From Bosea sp. ANAM02 (GTDB taxonomy: Bacteria > Pseudomonadota > Alphaproteobacteria > Rhizobiales > Beijerinckiaceae): a DNA stretch of 64,000 nucleotides. Shown piece by piece: positions 54,675-63,856 of this stretch (the first letter of the stretch is position 1; each line of letters starts with the position of its first letter). The notes below the pieces were generated by a model. That model was not told the origin of the DNA. It saw only the letters and a program-made list of their open reading frames with translations, and made no database searches. The stretch covers positions 586,001-650,000 of the forward strand of contig NZ_AP022848.1 of assembly GCF_011764485.1 (NCBI RefSeq). The letters are read 5' to 3'. The position numbers and the translations under genes are program-made.

Positions 54675-55027
54675 CGCTCCTCCAAGGCACAGGCTGCCGC
54701 CGCAATGCACATTCCCACCGGGTCGCAGCAGGCCGCCCCCCGAGATTTCGACGCGATCAGAATACGATCGCCCGCGAATGTCCATGGCTATCGCACCAGG
54801 CCGAAAGGACGGGTCCGCTTTTCGGGCAGATCCGATGCAGCACCGGTGAGCTGGATCGGCGTGCCCGCGTCCGGTAGCCCGCGCGCTGATCCGGGGCGGG
54901 ATCGGGCCACGCATTCTCCGGCGCCGGCCCGCCGCGGCCGGGCGGGCAGATCGTCGTGACTCCCCTTTCGCCTGCCGTACCGCGGTGACGGCGTCTGCGC
55001 GGTGCGATAGGCTCGATCGGGAACCGG
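54675..55027. other. Intergenic region between pcaI and the sensor-kinase fragment
   Basis: This 353-base stretch lies between divergent genes and should hold the pca promoter. GATCAGAATACGATC at about 54757 is an imperfect palindrome that could be an operator. No gene, RNA or strong hairpin is recognised. Confidence 0.4.
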
Positions 55028-55312
55028 ATGCCACCCTTGAAGTCACGTCTTGTCCTGTTTCAGCTGTTGTGGATTCCGCTGGCGCTGGCCGGGCTCGGTG
55101 CCGCTTTGGAGTTCATGCGCGCGAGCGATTTGCTCCAGCGCGAGGGGACGACGCTGCATCGCATCGTCTCCCAGCGCGTCGAGCAACATGACGCGCATCT
55201 CACCAGTCTGGCTGCGGTGCTTGCCCGCTCGAATGCCGAATCAGCGAGCTTCCGGGCGGTGGTCGAGGCGCTGCAGCGCTTCTATCATACGCGCGCGGCC
55301 GGTCTCCCCTGA
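55028..55312 (+). pseudogene. Truncated N-terminus of a membrane sensor protein (probable histidine kinase remnant)
   Basis: A 94-residue frame: a membrane helix ([20 protein letters not shown]), then REGTTLHRIVSQRVEQHDAH and LAAVLARSNAESASFRAVVE. This resembles the start of a sensor histidine kinase extracellular domain, which should continue for hundreds of residues. Here it stops soon after ALQRFYHTRAAGLP and the DeoR-type gene begins 27 bases later, so the rest was probably lost by deletion. A genuine small membrane protein is the alternative. Confidence 0.5.
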
Positions 55313-55339
55313 GCCCGGCAAGCCTGGCACGGACACGCG

Positions 55340-56122
55340 ATGAGCCCATCCGCTCCCGATACCGAGACCCTGACCCCGCGCCAGCGGCAGATCCTCGACC
55401 TCGTGCAGGAACTCGGCTTCACGACGATCGAGACACTGGCCGAGCGCTTCGGCGTCTCGGCGCAGACGGTGCGCCGCGAGATCATCCGCCTGCAGGCCGG
55501 CAATTTCCTGCAGCGCTTCCATGGCGGCGCAGGCTTGGCCTCCGGCGGCATCCGCTCGGCCTATGCCCAGAAGCTCACCGTCTCGCCGCGCGGCAAGGAG
55601 CGGATCGGCGTCGCGGTGGCGCGGATCGTGCCGCCCGGCGCCTCGGTCTTCCTCGATGTCGGCACCACGGTCGAGGCGGCGGCGCGGGCGCTGATCAACA
55701 AGCCCGGCCTCAGGGTGGTGACGGCGAGCGTCTCCGTCGCCCAGATCTTCTGCAGCCACGGCGTCTTCGACGTGGTCGTGACCGGCGGTACGACGCGTGG
55801 CGCCAACGGTTCGCTCGTCGGGCAGGCCGCGATCGCCAGCATCATGGGCTTCCGCTTCGACTATGCGATCATCGGGCTTGGCGGCTTCGACGATGACGGC
55901 GCGCCGATGGATTTCGACCTCGAGAAGATCGCCGTGCGCCAGGCCGCGATGAGCCGTGCCCGGCAGAGCCTGGCGCTGGCCGACCATACCAAGTTCGAGC
56001 AGACCGGCACGGCCCGCGTCGCGCCGCCAGAGGCGCTGAGCCTCGTCGTCGTCGATGCCGAGCCCACCCCGCGCCTGCGAACGAGCTGGGAGCGCAGCGG
56101 CTCGCGATGGCTGGTGGCCTGA
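55340..56122 (+). CDS. DeoR/GlpR family transcriptional regulator
   Basis: A 260-residue repressor. The N-terminal winged helix is PRQRQILDLVQELGFTTIET with LAERFGVSAQTVRREIIRL; the C-terminal DeoRC sugar-phosphate-binding domain has VFLDVGTTVEAAARAL, VVVTGGTTRGANGSLVG and AIIGLGGFDDDGAPMDF. Ligands of the family are phosphorylated sugars or polyols, so it may sense a sugar phosphate derived from the substrate of the importer that follows 121 bases later. Confidence 0.92.
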   Translation: MSPSAPDTETLTPRQRQILDLVQELGFTTIETLAERFGVSAQTVRREIIRLQAGNFLQRFHGGAGLASGGIRSAYAQKLTVSPRGKERIGVAVARIVPPGASVFLDVGTTVEAAARALINKPGLRVVTASVSVAQIFCSHGVFDVVVTGGTTRGANGSLVGQAAIASIMGFRFDYAIIGLGGFDDDGAPMDFDLEKIAVRQAAMSRARQSLALADHTKFEQTGTARVAPPEALSLVVVDAEPTPRLRTSWERSGSRWLVA

Positions 56123-56243
56123 CCCGAGCTTTCCTCCCGTCAATTCTTTAGCCGGCGCTCTTGCGCCCGTGATCGCTTTTGATCAGGATGGAAGAAATCT
56201 TACACGAGCGCCGTCAGGGCGCCGCCGCTCCAGGGAGGTTGCC

Positions 56244-57233
56244 ATGCTGCGCGCCAAGATCGCGTCCCTTTGCCTGCTCGCTTTCGGGATCGGGCTCGCC
56301 GGCCCCGCCCAGGCGCAGGATTGCGCCAATCGCGGGACGCTCGATGCCCGCTATTGCGACGCCAATCGCGACCTGCTGGCCGATACGCCGACCGATGTGG
56401 CGAAGCAGAAGGACCCGGACACGCTGATCTTCTCCTATACGCCGGTCGAAGACCCGTCGGTCTACGAGAATGTCTTCGCCGATTTCCTCGCCCATCTCAG
56501 CAAGGTCACCGGCAAGAAGATCAAATGGTTCGGCGCCGAATCCTATGCCGCGCAGGTCGAGGCGATGCGCTCCGGCCGCCTCCATATCGCCGGCGTCGCC
56601 AGCGGCCCCACGCCGTTCGCAGTCAATCTCGCCGGCTTCGTGCCGATCGTCGCGATGGCCAAGAAGGACAACTCGATCGGCTACACGCTGCAACTGATCG
56701 TGCCGAAGGATTCCCCGATCAAGGGCATCGCCGATCTCAAGGGCAAGCGCGTCGCCCATGTCGCGCCTTCCTCGAACTCCGGCGACACGGCGCCGCGCAT
56801 CCTGTTCAAGGAGAAGGGCGTCGTGCCCGGGAAAGACTACGAGATCCTCTATTCCGGCAAGCATGACAACTCGATCATGGGCGTGGTCAACAAGGACTAC
56901 GACGCGGCGCCGGTCGCCTCCAGCGTGGTCGAGCGCATGGCCGATCGCGGCATGTTCAAGCGCGACGACATCCGCATCGTCTATGAATCGAGCCCGTTCC
57001 CGCGCACGGCCTTCGGCCTCGCGCATGATCTCAAGCCCGAGCTTCAGGCCAAGATCAAGCAGGCCTTCCTGACCTTCGACTTCCTGAATTCCGGCCTCGC
57101 CAAGGAGTTCAAGGACACCAAGGGCTTCAAGGAGCTGAGCTACAAGGATGCCTGGGGCGACATCATCCTGATCCAGCGCGATAGCGGGATCACCTATACC
57201 CAGGACGGCCTCTCGAAGCTGAAGGGCGATTGA
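56244..57233 (+). CDS. phnD: Phosphonate-type ABC substrate-binding protein PhnD
   Basis: A 329-residue periplasmic protein with a Sec signal ending PAQA-QDC, and the start at 56244 after GGGAGG. Features are [40 protein letters not shown] and [20 protein letters not shown], the last being the anion-binding motif of PhnD/PtxB-like proteins. It binds a phosphonate, phosphite or phosphate ester. It couples to phnC by a one-base overlap. Confidence 0.9.
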   Translation: MLRAKIASLCLLAFGIGLAGPAQAQDCANRGTLDARYCDANRDLLADTPTDVAKQKDPDTLIFSYTPVEDPSVYENVFADFLAHLSKVTGKKIKWFGAESYAAQVEAMRSGRLHIAGVASGPTPFAVNLAGFVPIVAMAKKDNSIGYTLQLIVPKDSPIKGIADLKGKRVAHVAPSSNSGDTAPRILFKEKGVVPGKDYEILYSGKHDNSIMGVVNKDYDAAPVASSVVERMADRGMFKRDDIRIVYESSPFPRTAFGLAHDLKPELQAKIKQAFLTFDFLNSGLAKEFKDTKGFKELSYKDAWGDIILIQRDSGITYTQDGLSKLKGD

Positions 57234-58087
57234 TGTCCGTTGTTTCGGGGGCTTCGGCCGGCGGCGCTCCGCTGCTGGCCGTCGCGGGGCTGGCCAAGGT
57301 CTATCCGACCGGCAAGAAGGCGCTGGGCGGCGTCGACGTCGTGATCGACCGGCCGCAGCTCGTCGCGGTGATCGGCTCGTCCGGCGCCGGCAAGAGCACC
57401 TTCATCCGCTGCATCAACCGGCTGGTCGAGCCGACCGCCGGCAGCGTCAGGCTCAACGGCGAGGATATCGTCGCGCTCGACCGCAAGGGCCTGCGCGCGG
57501 CGCGGCGCCGGATCGGCATGATCTTCCAGGAATACAACCTGGTCGAGCGGCTCAGCGTGATGCAGAACGTGCTCTCGGGGCGGCTCGGCTATACCGGCCT
57601 CTTCGCTTCGCTGCGCTATCGCTTCCCGCCCGAGGATATCCAGGCGGCCTTCGCATTGCTCGATCGCGTCGGGCTCGACGGCTACCACAACCAGCGGGCC
57701 GACGCGCTTTCCGGCGGCCAGCGCCAGCGCGTCGGCATCGCGCGCGCCCTGATGCAGCGGCCGGACCTGCTGCTGCTGGACGAGCCGACCGCGAGCCTCG
57801 ACCCCAAGACCTCGCGCCAGATCATGCGCCTCGTGCGCGAGCTCGTGGCCGAGCGCCAGACTCCCGCGATCATCAATATCCACGACGTCGCGCTTGCCCG
57901 CGCCCATGCCGACCGCATCATCGGCATGAAGGACGGTCTGATCGTGTTCGACGCCGAGGCCTCGGCCCTGACCGATGCGGCGCTGACCCGGATCTATGGC
58001 GAGGAGGACTGGTCGACGCCGCAGGACGAGGATGACGAGGCTCCCGTTCCGGCGGCAACGATGGCGCCTGTCGGCGCGCTGTCATGA
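57233..58087 (+). CDS. phnC: Phosphonate-type ABC transporter ATP-binding protein PhnC
   Basis: A 284-residue ATPase: Walker [21 protein letters not shown], signature LSGGQRQRV, Walker [16 protein letters not shown], switch His in IINIHDVAL. The C-terminus adds a Pro/Ala-rich acidic tail. ATG overlaps the phnD stop (TGATG); its own stop overlaps phnE1. Confidence 0.94.
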   Translation: MSVVSGASAGGAPLLAVAGLAKVYPTGKKALGGVDVVIDRPQLVAVIGSSGAGKSTFIRCINRLVEPTAGSVRLNGEDIVALDRKGLRAARRRIGMIFQEYNLVERLSVMQNVLSGRLGYTGLFASLRYRFPPEDIQAAFALLDRVGLDGYHNQRADALSGGQRQRVGIARALMQRPDLLLLDEPTASLDPKTSRQIMRLVRELVAERQTPAIINIHDVALARAHADRIIGMKDGLIVFDAEASALTDAALTRIYGEEDWSTPQDEDDEAPVPAATMAPVGALS

Positions 58088-58890
58088 CCACGGCGGCCGC
58101 CTCCTATCCCAGCCGCTGGCGCGCGCCGAGCATCTTCGGCAGCCCCGGCCGGCGACTCGCCTTCTGGGCGCTGGTCTGCGCCTATCTGGTCTGGTCGCTC
58201 TCGACGCTCAATGTCGACACGGCCCGCATCCTTGCCGGCCTTCCGCGCGCCTGGACGATCCTGGCGCGGATGGTCCCGCCCGATTTCGGCCGCTGGGAGC
58301 TTCTGCTCACCGGGATGGTCGAGAGCGTGCAGATCGCCATCGCCGCGACGATCATCGGCGCGGTGCTGTCGATCCCGATCGGCATCGCGGCAGCGGCCAA
58401 TCTCTCGCCGCGCCCGCTCTACCTCGCCGCGCGCGCCTTCATCGTCACGGGCCGGACCTTTCACGAGGTCATCATCGCGATCTTCTTCGTGAAGCTGTTC
58501 GGCTTCGGGCCGGTGGCCGGCTTGCTGACCCTCGCCTTCTCCTCGGCGATCTTCCTCGGCAAGATGCTCGCCGAGGATATCGAGAACATGAAGCCCGGCC
58601 CCGTCGAGGCGATCCGCGCCACGGGAGCGAGCTTCGGCCAGACCTTCTTCTACGCGGTCGTGCCGCAGGTGCTGGTCAAGACGCTGGGCGTGCTGATCTA
58701 CCGGCTCGATTCCAATCTCCGGCATTCGACCGTGATCGGCATCGTCGGGGCCGGCGGCATCGGGCAGACGCTCTCGGCCTCTTTCTCGCGCTATGACTTC
58801 GACTTCGCCAGCGCGATCCTGCTGACGATCGCCGCCATGGTCGCCTTCGGCGAATGGTTCAGCGACTGGGCCCGGCGGAGGCTGAGATGA
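58084..58890 (+). CDS. phnE: Phosphonate-type ABC permease PhnE (first)
   Basis: A 268-residue inner-membrane protein with six hydrophobic segments. [40 protein letters not shown] and [20 protein letters not shown] are PhnE signatures. ATGA overlaps link it to phnC and to the second phnE. It is half of the channel heterodimer. Confidence 0.94.
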   Translation: MTTAAASYPSRWRAPSIFGSPGRRLAFWALVCAYLVWSLSTLNVDTARILAGLPRAWTILARMVPPDFGRWELLLTGMVESVQIAIAATIIGAVLSIPIGIAAAANLSPRPLYLAARAFIVTGRTFHEVIIAIFFVKLFGFGPVAGLLTLAFSSAIFLGKMLAEDIENMKPGPVEAIRATGASFGQTFFYAVVPQVLVKTLGVLIYRLDSNLRHSTVIGIVGAGGIGQTLSASFSRYDFDFASAILLTIAAMVAFGEWFSDWARRRLR

Positions 58891-59717
58891 CCGCGCATCC
58901 GCTTCCGCAGGACCGCGCGCCGATGCGAGGCTATCCCGACCATTGGGAACGCTATTCGCTGCGTGAGCGCATCGTGCAGTGGATCTGGCTCGGCGGCATC
59001 GCGATCGCCGCTGCGTGGTCGGTCTCGGCGCTCGATATCGAATGGGCTTTCTTCGCCGATGCGCATGAGCAGGCGGCCGACCTGATCGCGCGGATGTGGC
59101 CGCCGCGCTGGTCCTATCTGCCGCGTATCGTCCAGCCGCTGATCGAGACGCTGCATATTGCGACGCTCGGCACGATGATCGCCATCGTCTTCGCCCTGCC
59201 GGTCGCCTTCCTCGCGGCGCGCAACACTACCTACAACCAGGCGACCTGGCTGCTCGGCCGGGCCATGCTGGTCCTGTCGCGCTCGATCAACACGGTGATC
59301 TGGGGCCTCGTCTTCGTCGCGATCTTCGGGCCGGGGCCGGTCGCCGGCATCTGCGCGGTGGCGGCGCGCTCGGTCGGCTTCATCGCCAAGCTCGTCGCCG
59401 AGGCGATCGAGGAAGTCGATGCCGGCCAGATCGAGGCGGTGGAATCAACCGGCGCCAGCACCTTGCAGGTCTATGGCGTCGCGATCCTGCCGCAGATCCT
59501 GCCCGTGCTGATCGGCACCTCGATCTATCGCTGGGACATCAATGTGCGCGAGTCGAGCGTGCTCGGCTTCGTCGGCGCGGGCGGCATCGGGCTCCTGCTC
59601 TACGCCTCGATCAACCAGTTCGCCTGGTCGCAGGCGATCGTGATCCTGATCGCCATCCTCGGCATCGTCATCATCAGCGAGGCGCTTTCGGCTTATGTCC
59701 GCTCCCGCATTGTCTGA
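58887..59717 (+). CDS. phnE: Phosphonate-type ABC permease PhnE (second)
   Basis: A 276-residue permease paralogous to its neighbour. Features are PLIETLHIATLGTMIAIVFA, LSRSINTVIWGLVFVAIFGP and NVRESSVLGFVGAGGIGLLL. The start at 58887 overlaps phnE1 by four bases. Its 3-prime end overlaps the HAD gene by 23 bases. Confidence 0.94.
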   Translation: MTAHPLPQDRAPMRGYPDHWERYSLRERIVQWIWLGGIAIAAAWSVSALDIEWAFFADAHEQAADLIARMWPPRWSYLPRIVQPLIETLHIATLGTMIAIVFALPVAFLAARNTTYNQATWLLGRAMLVLSRSINTVIWGLVFVAIFGPGPVAGICAVAARSVGFIAKLVAEAIEEVDAGQIEAVESTGASTLQVYGVAILPQILPVLIGTSIYRWDINVRESSVLGFVGAGGIGLLLYASINQFAWSQAIVILIAILGIVIISEALSAYVRSRIV

Positions 59718-60600
59718 GCCAGCGGGGGGGACCGCCTTTCCCGTCGGCCTCTCCGCCCTCGTCAACCGCTATGACGGCTTCCTCCTCGACCAATGGGGCG
59801 TGCTGCATGACGGCACGCGGCCCTATCCCGATGCCGTCGACTGCCTCGAACGCCTGCGGGCCGCCGGCAAGGCGGTGATCATCCTCTCCAATTCCGGCCG
59901 GAGCGGGCGCGACAACGAGGGTGTGCTCGCCGGCATGGGCTTCCCCCGCCATCTCTATGACCGCGTGGCCTCGGCAGGGGACGACGCGCGCGACGCCCTG
60001 CTGACGCGGTCCGAGCCGGCCTATCGCGATCTCGGCTCGCGCTGCCTGCTGCTGGCGCGACCGGGCGAGGATCGTCTGGCGAGCGGGCTCGGCCTGACGC
60101 TGGTGGAGACGCCGGAGGCGGCCGATTTCCTGTTCGTGATGAGCATGGATCCCGACAGCCAGTCGGTCGCGGGCTGGAAGCCTGTGCTGGAGCAGGCCTT
60201 GTTACGCGACCTGCCGATGATCTGCGGCAATCCCGACCGCTATCGTGTCCATGCCGACGGCACGCTCCACGAAGCACCGGGGCTCGCCGCTCTGATCTAC
60301 GAGGAGATGGGCGGGACGGTGCATTACCATGGCAAGCCGCATCCGCGGATCTACCGGAGCTGCCTGGACTATCTGGATCGCCCTGCCGGGCGCCTGCTCG
60401 CCATCGGGGATTCGTTGGAGCACGACGTTGCCGGCGCCAACCGGGCCGGGATCGACGTCGCCTTCATCGCGGGCGGCATCCATCGCGGCGATCTCGACTG
60501 GGACGGGGACGGCAAGGTCGACCCCGAAAGCTGCCGCCGATTGTTCGCGCGCGAGGGCCTGCGGCCGCGCTACGGCCTGTCCGGGTTCGCCTGGAGCTGA
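59695..60600 (+). CDS. HAD-IIA family hydrolase (TIGR01459-like)
   Basis: A 301-residue cytoplasmic HAD protein. The nucleophile motif is FLLDQWGVLHDGTRPYPDAV, in which Trp replaces the usual second Asp, a known trait of this subfamily; motif II is ILSNSGRSG, motif III Lys is in YHGKPHPRIYRS and motif IV is AIGDSLEHDVAGA. It probably dephosphorylates a small phospho-compound. The 23-base overlap with phnE2 means translation is coupled, so the substrate may be the imported phospho-compound. Confidence 0.88.
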   Translation: MSAPALSEPAGGTAFPVGLSALVNRYDGFLLDQWGVLHDGTRPYPDAVDCLERLRAAGKAVIILSNSGRSGRDNEGVLAGMGFPRHLYDRVASAGDDARDALLTRSEPAYRDLGSRCLLLARPGEDRLASGLGLTLVETPEAADFLFVMSMDPDSQSVAGWKPVLEQALLRDLPMICGNPDRYRVHADGTLHEAPGLAALIYEEMGGTVHYHGKPHPRIYRSCLDYLDRPAGRLLAIGDSLEHDVAGANRAGIDVAFIAGGIHRGDLDWDGDGKVDPESCRRLFAREGLRPRYGLSGFAWS

Positions 60601-60712
60601 TCCCGAGCGGATACTTTCCGGGACGTTCCGCTCGCTGGAGGATTGCCGAGCGAAGCGGATGCCGGTTTGCGTGAAGACAAGGCGTTGAAACAAGTAGCGC
60701 CAGCCCGGCCGC

Positions 60713-61099
60713 TCAGTAGACGGCGGTCGCCTCGACCTCGACGACGAGCTCCGGCCGGCTGAAGCCGGACACGATCACCAGGGTCGAGGCCGGCTTGACC
60801 GGGCAATCGGCCAGCGCCGCGTCGCGCGCCTGCATATAGGCGGGCATGTGCCTGCGGTCGGTGACGAAGGCGTTGAGGCGCACGACATTCGCCATGGACA
60901 GGCCGCCCTCGCGCAGGATCGCGGCGATATTCCCGAAGCAGATGCGGGCCTGTTCGACGGCATCCTCCGGGATGCTCCCGTCCGGTGCGACGCCGAGCTG
61001 GCCGGAGGTGACGAGCACGCCCTGTGCAACTGCCTTCAGGCCATGGGAATATTGCCCGAAGGGCGGATAGAGCGAAGCGGGTACAAGCGGCTGTTTCAT
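60713..61099 (-). CDS. RidA family (YjgF/UK114) protein
   Basis: A 128-residue protein: FGQYSHGLKAVAQGVLVTSG, DAVEQARICFGNIAAILREG and VVRLNAFVTDRRHMPAYMQA. The final part, KPASTLVIVSGFSRPELVVE, lacks the Arg of canonical RidA (RSxV-type) and has Ser-Thr instead, so enamine/imine deaminase activity is uncertain. It is divergent from hemN. Confidence 0.88.
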   Translation of the reverse strand: MKQPLVPASLYPPFGQYSHGLKAVAQGVLVTSGQLGVAPDGSIPEDAVEQARICFGNIAAILREGGLSMANVVRLNAFVTDRRHMPAYMQARDAALADCPVKPASTLVIVSGFSRPELVVEVEATAVY

Positions 61100-61262
61100 G
61101 AGCAGTTGATCCGGAAGGCGTATCGGGCCGGCTTACTATCATGCCGGCCGATATCGAGCGAGGCGGGCTGGAAACTCTCGGTCCCACGGCGAAGGCGGGA
61201 TGCCTGTCCTGGCGGCAGGGGGTTCATCGTCGGTGAGCGGTCGGCGCGGTTTCGGATGAAGT

Positions 61263-61276
61263 TTGCCTTCGATCAA
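61263..61276. promoter_or_regulatory. Possible FNR/FnrL site upstream of hemN
   Basis: TTGCC-TTCG-ATCAA matches the FNR consensus TTGAT-N4-ATCAA at eight of ten positions, with one perfect half-site. It lies 58 bases before the hemN ATG in the 235-base divergent gap. Oxygen control of hemN by FNR-type regulators is well known in alphaproteobacteria, so the position makes sense. Confidence 0.45.
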
Positions 61277-61334
61277 GGAAGCCATCGGCAAAACCCGCTA
61301 GCTCGGCTCCAGGACAACCGCCCGGAGCTGACCG

Positions 61335-62678
61335 ATGCAGGCCGCGCCATACCGAGACGAACGGCTTCCACGCTATACGAGCTATCCGACCGCTCCGCAT
61401 TTCAGCGGCGCAGTCGACGCGGAAACCTATGCCGGCTGGCTGAAGGAGCTGGCGGCGGGGACCACCGCCTCGCTCTACCTGCATGTGCCGTTCTGCCGCT
61501 CGATGTGCTGGTATTGCGGTTGCCACACCACCGTGGCGCTGCGCAACGGGCCGATCGTCGATTATCTGGCGGCCTTGCGCGGGGAGATCGCGCTGGTCGC
61601 GGAAAAACTCGTCGCGCCGCTCGACGTCCGCCATGTCCATTTCGGCGGGGGTACGCCGACGATCCTGGAGCCTCGGGATTTTGCCGCGCTGGTTGCGCTG
61701 CTGCGGCAGCATTTCGGGCTGCGCCGGTCAGCCGAGATCGCGGTCGAGATCGATCCGCGCCGGCTCGGGGCCGGCATGATCGCAGCGCTTGCAGAGGCGG
61801 GCGTCAACCGCGCGAGCCTCGGGGTGCAGAGCTTCGATCCCGCCGTGCAGAAGGCGATCAACCGCATCCAGAGCGTCGAGCAGACGGCGGCGGTCGTCGC
61901 CGGCCTGCGCGGCGCCGGCATTGCGGCCGTCAGTTTCGACCTGATCTATGGTTTGCCGCTGCAGACGCTTCAGTCCTGCTTCGACACCGTCGAGCATTGC
62001 CTGGCCATGCGGCCGGACCGGCTCTCGATCTTCGGTTATGCGCATGTGCCCGCCTTCAAGAAGCATCAGCGCCGCATCGCCGCCGCTGAACTGCCGGATG
62101 GCGAGGCGCGACACGAGCAGGCGGAGGCCATGGCGCAGCGGCTGGTCGAAGCCGGCTATGTCCGCATCGGGCTCGACCATTTCGCTCTGCCCGAAGACCC
62201 GATGGCGCGGGCGCTGAAGCAGGGCGGGCTTCACCGCAATTTCCAGGGCTATACCACCGATCGCTGCGAGGCCCTGATCGGGTTCGGCGCCTCGGCGATC
62301 GGGCGGCTGCCCCAGGGCTATGTCCAGAACGAGGTCGTGATCGGCCGTTATGCCGAGCGTATCGCCGACAGCGCCTTGCCGACGGGGCGGGGCTATCGCC
62401 TCACCGCCGAGGATCGCCTGCGCGCCGAACTGATCGAGCGGGTGATGTGCGACCTCGCGGTCGATATCGACGCCGTCTGCCTCCGGCATCGCGCCGACCC
62501 GAACATCCTCGAAAGCTCCCTGCGGCGGCTCGGCCGGCTCTCCGAGGAAGGCGTGGTGCGTCTCGACGGTCATCGGGTCTCGCTACCCGACGAAGCGCGC
62601 CTTCTGGTGCGCAAGGTCGCCTCGGCCTTCGACGCCCATATCGATCAGACGCCGCGGCAATACAGCCGGGCGGTCTGA
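61335..62678 (+). CDS. hemN: Oxygen-independent coproporphyrinogen III oxidase
   Basis: A 447-residue radical SAM enzyme. The N-terminus RLPRYTSYPTAPHF is diagnostic of HemN, and the iron-sulfur motif is VPFCRSMCWYCGCH (C-x3-C-x2-C plus the extra Cys). Further HemN features are VHFGGGTPTIL, ASLGVQSFDPAVQKAINRIQ and the C-terminal HemN domain with RADPNILESSLRRLGRLSEE. It makes protoporphyrinogen IX without oxygen during haem synthesis. It stands alone, with a possible FNR site upstream, and is convergent with the acyl-CoA dehydrogenase gene. Confidence 0.96.
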   Translation: MQAAPYRDERLPRYTSYPTAPHFSGAVDAETYAGWLKELAAGTTASLYLHVPFCRSMCWYCGCHTTVALRNGPIVDYLAALRGEIALVAEKLVAPLDVRHVHFGGGTPTILEPRDFAALVALLRQHFGLRRSAEIAVEIDPRRLGAGMIAALAEAGVNRASLGVQSFDPAVQKAINRIQSVEQTAAVVAGLRGAGIAAVSFDLIYGLPLQTLQSCFDTVEHCLAMRPDRLSIFGYAHVPAFKKHQRRIAAAELPDGEARHEQAEAMAQRLVEAGYVRIGLDHFALPEDPMARALKQGGLHRNFQGYTTDRCEALIGFGASAIGRLPQGYVQNEVVIGRYAERIADSALPTGRGYRLTAEDRLRAELIERVMCDLAVDIDAVCLRHRADPNILESSLRRLGRLSEEGVVRLDGHRVSLPDEARLLVRKVASAFDAHIDQTPRQYSRAV

Positions 62679-62698
62679 CCCAGAGACCGGCTGCGGCG

Positions 62699-63856
62699 TC
62701 AGTAGGAACGCGGCATGCCGAGGACGTGCTCGGCGATGAAGGAGAGGATCAGGTTCGTGGAGATCGGCGCGACCTGATAGAGCCGCGTCTCCCTGAACTT
62801 GCGCTCGACATCGTATTCCTCCGCGAAGCCGAAGCCGCCATGGGTCTGGACACAGGCATTGGCCGCTTCGAATGAGGCGTCCGCCGCCAGCATCTTGGCC
62901 ATGTTGGCTTCCGCGCCCGGATTGGCGCCTGCCTCATAGAGCCGGATTGCCTCGCGCACCATCAATTCAGCAGCGCGCATGTTGGCGTAAGCCTTGGCGA
63001 TCGGGAACTGGATGCCCTGGTTCTGGCCGATCGGCCGGCCGAAGACATGGCGTTCCTTCGCGTAGTTCGAGGCCTTGTCGATGAACCATTTGGCGTCGCC
63101 GACGCATTCCGACGCAATCAGGATGCGCTCGGCATTCATGCCGGAGAGGATGTAGCGGAAGCCCTTGCCCTCCTCGCCGACGAGGTTCGCGACCGGGACC
63201 TTCACATTGTCGAAGAAGACCTCGGTGGTGGCATGGTTCATCATCGTGCGGATCGGCCGGATGGTCAGCCCATCCTTCAGCGCCTCGCGCATGTCGAGAA
63301 TGAAGACCGAGAGCCCGTCGGTGCGCTTCGCGACCTGATCGCGCGGCGTGGTGCGGGCGAGCAGCAGCATCAGGTCGGACTGCGCGGCGCGGCTGGTCCA
63401 GATCTTCTGGCCATTGACGACGTAGTGATCGCCCTCGCGGCGGGCGGTGGTGCGCAGCGCCGTGGTGTCGGTGCCGCTGGTCGGCTCGGTGACGCCGAAA
63501 GCCTGGAGGCGCAGTTCGCCCGAGGCGATCTTCGGGAGGTAGCGCTGCTTCTGATCCTCGGTGCCGTGCCTGAGTACCGTGCCCATCACATACATCTGGG
63601 CGTGACAGGCGGCGCCGTTGCAGCCCTGCCTCTGAATCTCCTCCATGATGACAGCCGCCGCAGAGAGCGTGAGCCCGGCCCCGCCATACTCTTCGGGTAT
63701 CAACGCCGAGAGGAAGCCGCTTTCGGTCAGCGCCGCCACGAACTCCGTCGGATAGGCCATCTCGCGGTCGAGCCTGCGCCAGTATTCGCCCGGATAATCC
63801 GCGCAGAGCCTGGCGACGGCGTCGCGGATGTCGGCATGATCGGGAGCGTGCTGCAT
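62699..63856 (-). CDS. Acyl-CoA dehydrogenase family protein
   Basis: A 385-residue flavoenzyme. FAD/substrate motifs are LIPEEYGGAGLTLSAAAVIM, FGVTEPTSGTDTTALRTTAR and the C-terminal VQTHGGFGFAEEYDVERKFR. The usual catalytic YEGT sequence is instead LYQVAPISTNLIL (Gln at residue 361), so the base must lie elsewhere, as in isovaleryl-type enzymes, or activity differs. Substrate unknown. It is the last complete gene; 144 bases to the window end show no convincing gene. Confidence 0.9.
   Translation of the reverse strand: MQHAPDHADIRDAVARLCADYPGEYWRRLDREMAYPTEFVAALTESGFLSALIPEEYGGAGLTLSAAAVIMEEIQRQGCNGAACHAQMYVMGTVLRHGTEDQKQRYLPKIASGELRLQAFGVTEPTSGTDTTALRTTARREGDHYVVNGQKIWTSRAAQSDLMLLLARTTPRDQVAKRTDGLSVFILDMREALKDGLTIRPIRTMMNHATTEVFFDNVKVPVANLVGEEGKGFRYILSGMNAERILIASECVGDAKWFIDKASNYAKERHVFGRPIGQNQGIQFPIAKAYANMRAAELMVREAIRLYEAGANPGAEANMAKMLAADASFEAANACVQTHGGFGFAEEYDVERKFRETRLYQVAPISTNLILSFIAEHVLGMPRSY

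Noticed and set aside
60640..60692. GCGAAGCGGATGCC-type sequence after the HAD gene as another dispersed repeat
   Set aside because: It recalls a known Hyphomicrobiales repeat but only one copy is seen in this window, so it is not supported here.
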